Shown here one piece after another: positions 48,463 to 58,122 of a stretch of 60,023 nt of DNA. Under the pieces are notes generated by a model, which had not been told where the DNA came from, made no database searches, and saw only the letters and a list, made by a program, of their open reading frames with translations. How positions within the stretch are numbered: the first letter of the stretch is position 1; the number at the start of each line of letters is the position of its first letter. The translations under genes were made by a program, and so were the position numbers. The stretch comes from Dysgonomonas sp. 216 (GTDB taxonomy: Bacteria > Bacteroidota > Bacteroidia > Bacteroidales > Dysgonomonadaceae), in NCBI RefSeq assembly GCF_010501065.1, contig NZ_QVMM01000022.1:1-60023 (forward strand). Direction: 5' to 3'.

Positions 48463-49386
48463 TTATTCCGACATATTTTTTATATAAGGTAATTCAATAT
48501 GGTTCTCAAAACCATAAAACTGTTTGGCATTCAATCCTAGAAATGCAGCTTTTTCGTCTTCTGTTATTAATTTAGACTTCGCTACAAAGTCATACGACAT
48601 GCGGTATGTTATAGCCACAATAGTACGTGGATAATCAGAACCCCACATCAGTTTATTCATACCAACCAACGAAGCGGCTTCTTTTATTGCTTTCACGGCC
48701 CCTGTAAACGGATAGAATTCGTCGTTGAACAACCATGTAATCCCCCCCGACTCTATCATTACGTTTTCATTTCGTGCCAGTTTTATCTGTTCCTGCCAAC
48801 CTTGGCGTGTAACCATCCCGAAATGCCCTACAGCGATTTTCAATTTTGGATATTCCTGAATTATCTCATTCATCTCGGCAACCTGTTCTGCTCCATCTGC
48901 TAAATCAATAGAAAGAATAATATTCTGCTGTTCCATCAACTTGAATAGCTGCATCATTTCTTTTTCAGTCAGGTAAACCCTGTTATTTTGGGTTATAAGC
49001 CTTTGAGCAGGAATTTTTATAGCCTTGAAACCTTGAGCAATTAATTGCTCCGCATGTTCCAAGTAACCAGATTTTCGCATATCTACCATAGCACAGCACA
49101 GAAAACGTTCGGGATATTTTTGCTGTACTTCCCACAGGTAATTATTTTGGATGCCATCAATATATTCTTGCGTTATAACAGCAGCCGACACCTGTGCATA
49201 ATCCATATTAGAAAGGAAAATCTCCGCTGTATTTTGTCCATCCAGTATATAAGGAGGAAGCATCTGGCGCACTTCCCCCATAAACTCAGATTTACCGTTA
49301 TTCAATGTTTTGATATTTAACCCATCCACTACGGCATCCTGCCGAAGCCAGAGGTGGGCATGTGTATCTATTATTGGGTATATCAT
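48463..49386 (-). CDS. Amidohydrolase-2 family, sugar-lactonase-like
   Basis: The 307-residue TIM-barrel hydrolase has the N-terminal metal motif IDTHAHLW, the histidine strand end KIAVGHFGMVTRQGW, and the catalytic Asp in LMWGSDYPRTI. These are the features of the amidohydrolase group containing L-fucono-1,5-lactonase and L-rhamnono-lactonase. In this cluster it would open the lactone made by the sugar dehydrogenase. It lies 14 bp after the fucosidase and 21 bp before fucP. Related decarboxylases share the fold, so the lactonase role is inferred from context. Confidence 0.82.
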   Translation of the reverse strand: MIYPIIDTHAHLWLRQDAVVDGLNIKTLNNGKSEFMGEVRQMLPPYILDGQNTAEIFLSNMDYAQVSAAVITQEYIDGIQNNYLWEVQQKYPERFLCCAMVDMRKSGYLEHAEQLIAQGFKAIKIPAQRLITQNNRVYLTEKEMMQLFKLMEQQNIILSIDLADGAEQVAEMNEIIQEYPKLKIAVGHFGMVTRQGWQEQIKLARNENVMIESGGITWLFNDEFYPFTGAVKAIKEAASLVGMNKLMWGSDYPRTIVAITYRMSYDFVAKSKLITEDEKAAFLGLNAKQFYGFENHIELPYIKNMSE

Positions 49387-49400
49387 AACTCTGAAATAAT

Positions 49401-51025
<1,625 letters not shown>

Positions 51026-51070
51026 TTTATTCTATGGTTAAAGGTTAATTATCGAAATGTATACAAATTT

Positions 51071-52093
51071 TTAATCAAAACTTACTAATATTCTAAATAC
51101 TTTTCCCGGATTGGCAGCCCATTTTTCTAATGCATCCTGTGCTTGTTCGGGTAAATATATTCCACTAATAAGCTCATCAACAGGACAAGTTCCTCGTTTT
51201 ATATATTCCATAACCGCCCGGAAGTCTTCGGGCATAGCATTGCGCGAACCGCGAATATCCAGTTCTTTCATCACAAAATATTTTGTTTCGAAAGCTATTT
51301 CGGTTTTAGCATATCCAATGCAAACAACCCTGCCGGTAAAAGCTACCTCATTAATAGCCATCTGATAGGTTGTTGGTGCACCTACGGCTTCAATTATAAC
51401 ATCGGGGCCGTTGTTGCCGGTTATATCTATCAGACGAGCATGAACATCTTCGGTTTTAGAATTAATTGTATAAGTTGCTCCTAATCGCTTGGCTAAGTCC
51501 AATTTTTCATTATCCATATCAACAGCTATAACTCGCGCACCTCTCAACACTGCACGAACAACTGCACCTATCCCTATCATACCACACCCAATTACCATCA
51601 CGATATCCAAATCATTTACTTCACCCCGTGCTACGGCATGAAAACCAACGCTCATGGGCTCGATTAATGCAAAATCTCGTGGAGTTATATCAGTGTCGGT
51701 AATTACTTTTTGCCACGGAACAACAATATATTCACTCATCGCTCCATCGCGCTGTACCCCGAATGTTTGATTGTAGCGACAAGCATTTGGTCGACCATTT
51801 CGACAAGATGTACAATGTCCGCAACTTGTGTACGGATTGACTGTACAAGGTGTACCCGGTTTGAATATCTCCGGCACATCGTCAGCTACAGCCTCTATTA
51901 TTGCACCTATCTCATGTCCGGGAACAACAGGTAGTTTTACCATAGGGTTTTTACCCAGAAAGGTATTCAAGTCTGACCCGCAAAAACCAACATATTTTAT
52001 CTTAACAAGTACTTCCCCTTGTTTTAATTGAGGCTTTTCCTTTTCTATTACTGCAACTTTTCGTTCGCCTGTTATCTGTATTGCTTTCATCAT
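51071..52093 (-). CDS. Zinc-dependent medium-chain alcohol dehydrogenase
   Basis: The 340-residue MDR enzyme has the catalytic zinc ligand in VGFCGSDLN (Cys near 38) with GHEIG following. The structural-zinc loop has four cysteines (SCGHCTSCRNGRPNAC), and the Rossmann motif VIGCGMIGIGAV is followed by an Asp-containing VDMDNEKLD that favours NAD. It belongs with sorbitol/threonine-type dehydrogenases. In the sugar cluster it could oxidise the free sugar or a keto-deoxy acid; sequence alone cannot choose. Its start overlaps the end of the mutarotase gene by 4 bp. Confidence 0.87.
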   Translation of the reverse strand: MMKAIQITGERKVAVIEKEKPQLKQGEVLVKIKYVGFCGSDLNTFLGKNPMVKLPVVPGHEIGAIIEAVADDVPEIFKPGTPCTVNPYTSCGHCTSCRNGRPNACRYNQTFGVQRDGAMSEYIVVPWQKVITDTDITPRDFALIEPMSVGFHAVARGEVNDLDIVMVIGCGMIGIGAVVRAVLRGARVIAVDMDNEKLDLAKRLGATYTINSKTEDVHARLIDITGNNGPDVIIEAVGAPTTYQMAINEVAFTGRVVCIGYAKTEIAFETKYFVMKELDIRGSRNAMPEDFRAVMEYIKRGTCPVDELISGIYLPEQAQDALEKWAANPGKVFRILVSFD

Positions 52094-52479
52094 TCATATA
52101 AATTAAAGATCCGATCCATCAGCTTCCATTTTTCAGAAGAGGTTGCTCCTGCTTCTGCCTGCTGAAATACAGACATATATTTTTCCCATTCGGCCTGACG
52201 AGGCAAACCTGCCAACTTTTGAAAAGCATCATCCCACTCAAAGTTAAATGGCGTTTCTACGATCATTACCAGCCTTGTTCCCTGTAAAAAGATTTCCATT
52301 TCCAATATCCCAACGCTCCGTATCCCTTCACGTATTTCTTTCCAATGTTCAGTTTGGCTATGCCGCTTCACATATTCTTCAATCAATTCTTTATCATCTT
52401 TCAGATCGAGTGTTTGACAATAATGTTTAGTGGGGAAATCATATTGATTAGATTTATATCCTGTCCTTTTATTTTCCAT
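52090..52479 (-). CDS. L-rhamnose/L-fucose mutarotase family protein (DUF718)
   Basis: The 129-residue protein is a ferredoxin-like-fold sugar epimerase of the RhaM type: HYCQTLDLKDDKELIEEYVKRHSQTEHWKEIREGIRSVGILEMEIFLQGTRLVMIVET, with a pocket tyrosine and His in the first strand-helix unit and a WEKYMSVFQ helix near the C-terminus. Mutarotases interconvert alpha and beta anomers so that dehydrogenases get the right form. Context suggests L-fucose over L-rhamnose. It overlaps the dehydrogenase gene by 4 bp and lies 13 bp after the aldo/keto reductase gene. Confidence 0.85.
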   Translation of the reverse strand: MENKRTGYKSNQYDFPTKHYCQTLDLKDDKELIEEYVKRHSQTEHWKEIREGIRSVGILEMEIFLQGTRLVMIVETPFNFEWDDAFQKLAGLPRQAEWEKYMSVFQQAEAGATSSEKWKLMDRIFNLYE

Positions 52480-52492
52480 GATTCTATATTTC

Positions 52493-53425
52493 TCAACTGT
52501 TTAACCATGTATCGCGAAAACGAGGTTCTAGAATCGTCTTTACCTCTTCCAATAGTTCTTCATCCAGCGGAGCATTCGCCCATTCTATATTTTGCAACAC
52601 TGCCGACGGGCGAGTAGTGCTAAATAATGTAGTTGCTATGCGCGGATTGTTGACTGAGAATTTTACAGCGAGTTGCTCTATTGATTTACCTTTCGACTTA
52701 CAATATTCGGCAGCTCTTTTACATACATCTTGCAAGGGTTTAGGAGCGGGATGCCAATCAGGAGCTCCTCTTTCGGTTAATAATCCCATCGAAAAAGGCG
52801 AAGCATTAATTACCCCAACCCCCTTTTGCTCAAAATAGTCGAGATAATCTAATAAGGCATCATCGTTCAAACAATAGTGACAGAATGATAATACACTTTC
52901 GACTGTACCATCAGGTACATTATCTATTATATATTTAAAATGCCTTAAAGTAAGATTAGTAATACCTACGTGTTTTACAATTCCTTTACTGCGCAGTTCT
53001 ACTAATGCCGGAAGCGTTTCATTACAAACCTGATTCAAATCGGCAAACTCAACATCGTGTACATTGATAAGATCTATGTAATCAACATTTAACCTCTCCA
53101 TACTTTCATACACGCTTTCTATAGCTTTCTTTCCAGAATAATCCCAATAGTTTTTCCCGTCTGCACCATAGCGACCGACTTTTGTCGACAAATAATACTT
53201 ATCTCGGCCAATCCCTTTTAAGGCTTCGCCTAGTACTAGTTCAGCTTTCAGATGTCCATAATAAGGCGAAACATCTATAAAATTAATGCCGTTTTCTACT
53301 GCCGTATATACAGCCTGTATACCCTCTTCCTTTTTTAGGGAATGAAAAACACCTCCTAACGACGATGCACCAAAACTAAGGCTAGACACCTTCATGCCTG
53401 TATTTCCGATTTCTCTGTATTCCAT
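52493..53425 (-). CDS. Aldo/keto reductase, L-galactose/L-fucose dehydrogenase-like
   Basis: The 310-residue (alpha/beta)8 barrel shows the AKR tetrad: Asp in GINFIDVSPYYGH, Tyr in the same segment, Lys in YLSTKVGRYG, His in DLINVHDVE. The C-terminal NADP-binding part includes TTLFSTTRPSAVLQNI. It is closest in pattern to L-galactose dehydrogenase and D-threo-aldose 1-dehydrogenase, which oxidise L-fucose or L-galactose to the lactone. It is the first gene of the leftward cluster, with a promoter box 28 bp upstream and AraC-type sites beyond. Confidence 0.87.
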   Translation of the reverse strand: MEYREIGNTGMKVSSLSFGASSLGGVFHSLKKEEGIQAVYTAVENGINFIDVSPYYGHLKAELVLGEALKGIGRDKYYLSTKVGRYGADGKNYWDYSGKKAIESVYESMERLNVDYIDLINVHDVEFADLNQVCNETLPALVELRSKGIVKHVGITNLTLRHFKYIIDNVPDGTVESVLSFCHYCLNDDALLDYLDYFEQKGVGVINASPFSMGLLTERGAPDWHPAPKPLQDVCKRAAEYCKSKGKSIEQLAVKFSVNNPRIATTLFSTTRPSAVLQNIEWANAPLDEELLEEVKTILEPRFRDTWLNS

Positions 53426-53452
53426 GATTTTAAATTAAATAATCTTTGTTCA

Positions 53453-53460
53453 CAAAACTA
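53453..53460 (-). promoter_or_regulatory. -7 box of the fucose-type cluster
   Basis: TAGTTTTG on the minus strand, 28 bp before the aldo/keto reductase start. There is no TTTG at the -33 position; instead the two CTTTATCGA sites begin 27 bp upstream, as in activator-dependent promoters. Confidence 0.5.
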
Positions 53461-53486
53461 TATATATGAAAATGATTATTTTTATT

Positions 53487-53516
53487 CTTTATCGATTAAA
53501 AAATGCACTTTATCGA
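53487..53516. promoter_or_regulatory. Candidate AraC-family binding site: CTTTATCGA x2, 21 bp apart
   Basis: Two identical 9-mers CTTTATCGA start at 53,487 and 53,508. The 21-bp period puts them on the same DNA face two turns apart, the layout of AraC-type direct repeats. They lie between the AraC gene and the catabolic cluster. Confidence 0.6.
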
Positions 53517-53526
53517 CATTATTATT

Positions 53527-53534
53527 TATCTTTA
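53527..53534 (+). promoter_or_regulatory. Possible -7 box of the AraC gene
   Basis: TATCTTTA, one mismatch from TAnnTTTG, 19 bp before ATG 53554. Confidence 0.3.
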
Positions 53535-53553
53535 GACTCAAATACATCTGAAA

Positions 53554-54414
53554 ATGAATAGAAAAGAGTTAAAGCAGGATTTCATTTTATTAAATGTAGG
53601 ATATGCTAATCATAATGCCGACTGGAACTGGAAGAACATCCAGAGCCCTTTTGCCAGAATACATTATGTAAAGAATGGTAATGCTAAAATTATACGACAA
53701 GATGGTGTTTACGAATTAAAAAAAGGACATCTCTACCTGACTCCATCTTATACAAAACATGGTTACGAATGTAATGATATCCTCGAATTATATTATATTC
53801 ATCTTTATGAAGACTTTGGTAAAAATCTCAGTCTTTTCGACATGATGGATTTTCCTGTTGAAATAAAGGCAGATACTTTGGATATACAACTTATAGAACG
53901 ATTAATAAATATAAATCCGGAAAGAGAACTTAAATATTACGATCCGCGCTCTTACGATAATTCCGACACAGTTGCTTATAATATTGCAATTCAGCAAAAA
54001 AGTCCTCTTGCTTTTGAGATGGAAACACATGGTATCATTAACCAGTTACTATCACGGTTTATGGTTCAAGCTGTTTATAAAAATGAAAATATTGAAAAAC
54101 GAATATTAAAGTGTATTTATTTCATTCATAAAAACATAGACCAAACCATAGATATTCATGATTTAGCTGAAATTTGTTGCTTAACAAAAGATCACTTTAT
54201 CAGGCTCTTTAAAAAGGAAATGAATTGTACACCCGGCAAATACATTAATCAAAAAAAAATAGAAACAGCCCAATTACGTATTTTGATAGACGATGTCAGC
54301 ATCAAAGACATTGCTTATGGATTAGGCTTTGATAATGTTTCTTATTTTAATCGACTCTTTACTAAAATAACAGGTGAGCGTCCCGGCAAATACAAAAAGA
54401 AAATACTATTATAG
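53554..54414 (+). CDS. AraC-family transcriptional regulator
   Basis: The 286-residue protein has an N-terminal cupin sugar-sensing domain (residues about 25-100: ARIHYVKNGNAKIIRQDGVYELKKGHLYLTPSYTKHGYE). A pair of C-terminal helix-turn-helix motifs lies at about 190-286: IDIHDLAEICCLTKDHFIRLFKKEMNCTPGKYINQKKIE, then SIKDIAYGLGFDNVSYFNRLFTKITGERPGKYKKK. It is transcribed away from the sugar cluster, with only 128 bp between the start codons. Those bases hold the 21-bp-spaced CTTTATCGA pair, so it most likely activates the cluster in response to L-fucose or a related sugar. Confidence 0.9.
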   Translation: MNRKELKQDFILLNVGYANHNADWNWKNIQSPFARIHYVKNGNAKIIRQDGVYELKKGHLYLTPSYTKHGYECNDILELYYIHLYEDFGKNLSLFDMMDFPVEIKADTLDIQLIERLININPERELKYYDPRSYDNSDTVAYNIAIQQKSPLAFEMETHGIINQLLSRFMVQAVYKNENIEKRILKCIYFIHKNIDQTIDIHDLAEICCLTKDHFIRLFKKEMNCTPGKYINQKKIETAQLRILIDDVSIKDIAYGLGFDNVSYFNRLFTKITGERPGKYKKKILL

Positions 54415-54797
54415 ACCGACTTAACGAATATAATAGGTTTACAGGATTTATATAAATATTCGAAGGCTCTTGATTACAAATCTGAGATTTACCACTTATT
54501 ACGATGTATTTTTATTTCGTTTCACTTGCCTTTGGGACCTTCTACAGGACACAACAAATTTCACGTATATTTTTTATTCTTTGACTTATCTGTAAAGCTA
54601 TTTTGCCGCAATAAAATAAAAAAACAGTTATTCAAAAGATTAAAAAAAGTTCCATAATCGACATCATTCCTTATACCCAACCTACATACCTAAAAGTACA
54701 TACAAGTATAGTGATTTTAGTTTAAAAACGGTTTATATTAATAATATAAATAAAAACAAAACGCCCTAAACCATTAAGTTTAAAACGTTTACTTGTT

Positions 54798-54824
54798 AGT
54801 GATCCGAGCGGGATCGCTTTTTTA
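54798..54824. other. tRNA-3'-end-like sequence or small terminator hairpin
   Basis: On the minus strand CGATCCCGCTCGGATCA reads like the last 17 bases of a tRNA: T-loop CGAT, T-stem CCCGC, acceptor TCGGATC, discriminator A. On the plus strand the same bases form GATCC-GAGCG-GGATC followed by GCTTTTTT, a minimal terminator. The first reading would make it an integration-site remnant. Confidence 0.35.
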
Positions 54825-54864
54825 TCTCGTAATAGCTAAATTTTCAGCTTGTTATATTTCCTTT

Positions 54865-54908
54865 AAAGACATGCCGTAACGAATTCGTAACGATTAAAAA
54901 ATGTCTTT
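54865..54908. repeat. Interrupted dyad AAAGACAT ... ATGTCTTT with inner palindrome
   Basis: The 8-bp arms at 54,865-54,872 and 54,901-54,908 enclose 28 bp that contain the 10-bp palindrome ACGAATTCGT (54,879-54,888), itself flanked by CGTAACG-like direct copies. This nested symmetry could be a recombinase site or regulator operator. Confidence 0.4.
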
Positions 54909-55018
54909 TATCTTGTGTTGGCAGACCGCTGTGAGCCTAACTTCTAGTTACAAATATACAGATAATTATTCGGGTAATAAACTTATTTTTGTCTATATTA
55001 TATTGGTTAATATAGAGG

Positions 55019-55993
55019 CTATCCAATTAAGTTTACAATAACTTTTACCATCATATCTTTTTCTTCTGTTTTACTTTCAGCTATCATTAAAGTAAGTGGC
55101 ACCAATGCATTATTCTCAATCCGTTTTGAGCCATCCGAGTTATATAAAATCCCATTTTTATCCAAAAACCAAATAAACAAAAATGCTGCAATGCGTTTAT
55201 TTCCATCACTGAACGAATGATTTTTGGTTACCAAATACAAAAGCATAGCTGCTTTTTCTTCGACACCGGGATATAATTCTATACCATCGAAGGTTTGATA
55301 TATGGTATTAATAGAGCTTTTAAATGAATCATCTTTTTCATTTCCGAACAAGTTACCTCCTCCAAATTTTTTATAAAGCTCTTTGATTGCGTCTTTTGCA
55401 CTCGCGTAAGTTGCTCTGAATTGTTCTTTGGTATCACTTGGTTCAATAGTCAATTGCTGATGGTCGTATTGATCCAGAATATCCAAACCATGTGCATAAT
55501 CAGTAATAACTTGTAGTATACCTTTCGCCTGATCATCGGAAATAGAAGGTTTTGATGCAATACCAGTCAGCATTTTTATTGAATCCAAAGCTTCCTGTAA
55601 TTGTTTAACCTTTGCTTGCCGATTCATAACAAAGCCTTTTACAAGATATTCCTTTAGAACTCTATTTGCCCAAATACGAAATTGAGTTCCTCGTTGAGAC
55701 TTTACTCGGTAGCCGACTGATATTATTATATCCAAGTTATAATGGGAGAGGTTTCTTTGCACCTGTCTTTTTCCTTCTTGTCGAACTTGTAAGAAATCCT
55801 TACAAGTTGACATTTGTTCTAGCTCTCCTTCTTTATAAACATTACTAATATGCAATGTTATATTTTGAGGTGTAGTCTCAAATAATTCTGCCATCTGAGC
55901 CTGTGAAAGCCAAACTGTTTCATTTTCCAATTTTACATCCAAATTGGTCGTGCCATCAGGCGATTTATATATTATAACTTCTCCTTTATTCAT
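55019..55993 (-). CDS. RhuM-family protein fused to a Fic/Doc domain
   Basis: The 324-residue protein joins an N-terminal RhuM/ORF6N-like DNA-binding region to a C-terminal Fic/Doc domain. The N-terminal part, residues about 1-120, reads YKSPDGTTNLDVKLENETVWLSQAQMAELFETTPQNITLHISNVYKEGEL...SHYNLDIIISVGYRVKSQRGTQFRIWAN. The C-terminal active-site loop is HSFSDGNKRIAAFLFIWFL, the Doc-like HxFxDGNKR form. Doc proteins phosphorylate EF-Tu and Fic proteins AMPylate targets; fusions of this kind are called virulence protein RhuM/Fic. ATG 55993 is chosen over 56032 because a TATATTTG box at 56,030-56,037 lies inside the longer frame. No inhibitory SxxxE/N helix is obvious. Confidence 0.85.
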   Translation of the reverse strand: MNKGEVIIYKSPDGTTNLDVKLENETVWLSQAQMAELFETTPQNITLHISNVYKEGELEQMSTCKDFLQVRQEGKRQVQRNLSHYNLDIIISVGYRVKSQRGTQFRIWANRVLKEYLVKGFVMNRQAKVKQLQEALDSIKMLTGIASKPSISDDQAKGILQVITDYAHGLDILDQYDHQQLTIEPSDTKEQFRATYASAKDAIKELYKKFGGGNLFGNEKDDSFKSSINTIYQTFDGIELYPGVEEKAAMLLYLVTKNHSFSDGNKRIAAFLFIWFLDKNGILYNSDGSKRIENNALVPLTLMIAESKTEEKDMMVKVIVNLIG

Positions 55994-56029
55994 TATTTTA
56001 ACCCTTTGATTATGATAATCACGCTGATA

Positions 56030-56037
56030 CAAATATA
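56030..56037 (-). promoter_or_regulatory. -7 box of the RhuM-Fic gene
   Basis: TATATTTG on the minus strand, 37 bp before ATG 55993. It lies between the small ORF upstream and the RhuM-Fic gene, so the latter can be transcribed alone. Confidence 0.4.
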
Positions 56038-56055
56038 GTCAATTGCGACGACATC

Positions 56056-56277
56056 TTATCTTTTCTTACTAAACCAACGATATGGCCTGGTCCAGAAATT
56101 GTATCTTTCAGTTTCTGTAGTGGATGAATGACGTGCATTTGATTCTGTTTTTACAGGTTCTACTCTTTGGTCTTTATCATCTTCATCCAAATATTCATCT
56201 TCGGCATCAATAAACGGATCTAACCAGTCTGCTTTCTTTCGGGCCCAGTCCAATTTTTTTATAACTTCGTCGTCCAT
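56056..56277 (-). CDS. Small acidic ORF upstream of RhuM-Fic
   Basis: A 73-residue frame, acidic in the middle (DPFIDAEDEYLDEDDKDQRVE) and basic at the end (FWTRPYRWFSKKR). I do not recognise it. Its ATG is just past the end of the istA remnant and is in frame with a short stretch (SASDAMDDEV) that may come from the transposase, so it could be a chimeric or spurious ORF. It is positioned where a toxin-antitoxin operon would hold its antitoxin, 62 bp ahead of the Fic/Doc-containing gene. Confidence 0.4.
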   Translation of the reverse strand: MDDEVIKKLDWARKKADWLDPFIDAEDEYLDEDDKDQRVEPVKTESNARHSSTTETERYNFWTRPYRWFSKKR

Positions 56278-56291
56278 TGCATCGCTGGCAC

Positions 56292-56429
56292 TTAATATTT
56301 TTCATAATCGGCTATGATTTTATGAACGGTCTTACGGCTGATATCCAACTCCCTGGCTATAGCGCGTTTACTGTACCCAACCGTACGGTACATGTGAATA
56401 ATTGTTTGTTATTCCACCATTGTTATCAT
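56292..56429 (-). pseudogene. istA transposase remnant (IS21 type)
   Basis: From ATG 56429 the frame reads MITMVE, then a TAA stop, then [38 protein letters not shown] and a second stop at 56,292-56,294. This is the N-terminal resolvase-like helix-turn-helix of IS21-family IstA transposases. The catalytic DDE domain and istB are absent. An internal stop at codon 7 and loss of everything beyond about 45 codons mark it as dead. Confidence 0.7.
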
Positions 56430-56563
56430 TTTAACCTCTGTGTTAGTGTATAACACACAAAGGAATTTATAATGTTAATATTTGTTAGTAAAACACAGAG
56501 ATGTATTATATGCTCTTGCAGATTTTACTCAACTGGTGGTATACTTTTCAATTATATTATACA
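56292..56563 (-). mobile_element. Decayed left end of an IS21-type element
   Basis: The minus strand begins at 56,563 with TGTATAATATAATTGAAAAG and TACCACCAGTT, the same terminus as at 1-71 but with a single repeat unit. After about 130 bp of leader the istA remnant follows. The remaining 2 kb expected for such an element is missing, apparently replaced by the small ORF and RhuM-Fic gene. Confidence 0.65.
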
Positions 56564-56783
56564 TCGCAATTGTGTGACCAATTTATGATTCGTAGGAATT
56601 ATGCCAAATCTTTTGATGGATTCAAAAACAGAATATTATCGAAAAAATGGCTCTTACAGCCATACAACTCATAAACAAACTAAATAACAGAAATATAAAT
56701 AATTTAAAAAACCGTTATCGCTTAAATGCATCACGGGTTAAATTTCATTTTTGCATCGCTTAGGATTTACTAAAATAAATCTT

Positions 56784-58079
56784 TCATTTTAAATACTTGA
56801 GAGATAACTCAATCAAAGCAAGACATCTTTGAAAAAAATAATCATAGAAATTATTGTTGTATATATCTATTTTACCAGTTTCGTGATGCCTGATGCGATA
56901 GTTATTCCCAATTGTTGTTAATTTCTTAAATTCTTCATCCAACAGAGTAATGTAATCTACATCCATATGACATATTTCGTTGATTATTTTTTCTATGGAC
57001 TTTTTCTTATCTAAATCTTTATAATATGTTTTTAATCTCTCAAAAGCATCCCATAATTTTTCAACAGCTAATTGCTTATTCTCATTTGTTTTGTCATTGT
57101 ACAGGTAAACAGCTTGCTCTAATAATTCCTTAAGCCCATATTCTTTAACCGATTGCTTGATTTCTATTTTCCCCTTGGAAGATTCTATCTTTCCACCTAA
57201 TAACCGGAATGCCAAACTACTGTTTTGGAAAATAAGATTTACTTCATTCGTGAAGTTGTTTTCTTTATTGTATTTCTCAAATAATTCAATGACATCAAAA
57301 ACACAATATGGATAATTATTCATCACAAAATCATCCAAATCTCCCGTTTCTATGTAGTTACGAGATGGGGCAAATGCCTTTGGAGCATAATAATTGTTTA
57401 AATCTTCAATTACTGCATTTTTGGTATTAATCGTATAGTTCCAGTTTGTCTCCGTTGTTCTGTACAGGGTTTCATCATACCGGTTAAACAAATTAATAAC
57501 ATCTGTTCTATTTTTCTTAGAAATAGATGGTAATATTAAGGTCTTCTCTTCGATTACTTTTTTATTTCTTATAGAAAAAGGAATAAATCTATTGCTTTGT
57601 GATTCTTCTGCTGATATTTGTCTCCAGGAATATACATCTCTGTTTGATATTTTGTCACTCTCATATAATTCATAACCATCTGCACGAATAAAGTTATTTA
57701 TTTTCCTGAGATATTCTTTCCAATAACCATCTTCATATCGGACTGCCGGATGAAATACTTCACATAAAAACCGGAGCATGTCTTCATCACTTCCTTCTTT
57801 CAGAGGAAAACGTTCATCCTCAAAAATCCAACAATATGCCCAATCATTTGGATTGTTTACTGTATGTTGCCAAATATCATCGTCTGCATTCTTATATTTC
57901 GGATCAGAGCTATCCATTTGATTTAACGGATATAACCTTCTGAGAAAGGATATTTCGCTTAATCTTCCATAGTAATAATAAATAATTTTCTCATCACCAA
58001 GGAAACCGGATGAGATATCGAAGCCATCCCTGAATAGCTCATATATATCCCTTCTTGTTATTTCTGTGATTTTATTCAT
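56784..58079 (-). CDS. AbiJ-like protein with HEPN-type C-terminus
   Basis: From ATG 58079 the protein has 431 residues. Its N-terminal 150 residues (ITEITRRDIYELFRDGFDISSGFLGDEKIIYYYYGRLSEISFLRRLYPL...DIWQHTVNNPNDWAYCWIFEDERFPLKEG...LCEVFHPAVR) look like the N-terminal domain of AbiJ-related abortive-infection proteins. Near the C-terminus NNYRIRHHETGKIDIYNNNFYDYFFQRCLALIELSLKYL resembles the R..H segment of HEPN RNase domains. It probably acts as an RNase in phage defence; this is inference. It starts 43 bp after the DUF4365 gene on the same strand. The longer frame upstream would overlap that gene. Confidence 0.7.
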   Translation of the reverse strand: MNKITEITRRDIYELFRDGFDISSGFLGDEKIIYYYYGRLSEISFLRRLYPLNQMDSSDPKYKNADDDIWQHTVNNPNDWAYCWIFEDERFPLKEGSDEDMLRFLCEVFHPAVRYEDGYWKEYLRKINNFIRADGYELYESDKISNRDVYSWRQISAEESQSNRFIPFSIRNKKVIEEKTLILPSISKKNRTDVINLFNRYDETLYRTTETNWNYTINTKNAVIEDLNNYYAPKAFAPSRNYIETGDLDDFVMNNYPYCVFDVIELFEKYNKENNFTNEVNLIFQNSSLAFRLLGGKIESSKGKIEIKQSVKEYGLKELLEQAVYLYNDKTNENKQLAVEKLWDAFERLKTYYKDLDKKKSIEKIINEICHMDVDYITLLDEEFKKLTTIGNNYRIRHHETGKIDIYNNNFYDYFFQRCLALIELSLKYLK

Positions 58080-58122
58080 AACGATTAGATTTGAATATTC
58101 TTGAAAAAAGAGATGACCTGAT

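Larger units (their letters stand above)
54415..55018. other. AT-rich intergenic boundary region
   Basis: About 600 bp without a gene, between the sugar cluster and the accessory right end. It contains a degraded hairpin (AAACG...CGTTT, about 54,756-54,788), a tRNA-3'-end-like sequence (about 54,798-54,818) and a long dyad (54,865-54,908). Its base composition is more AT-rich than the genes to its left. It is the likely junction between backbone and accessory DNA. Confidence 0.5.

Noticed and set aside
54798..54824. A complete tRNA gene
   Set aside because: Only the last part of a tRNA-like sequence is present; no D-arm or anticodon arm can be folded from the flanks.
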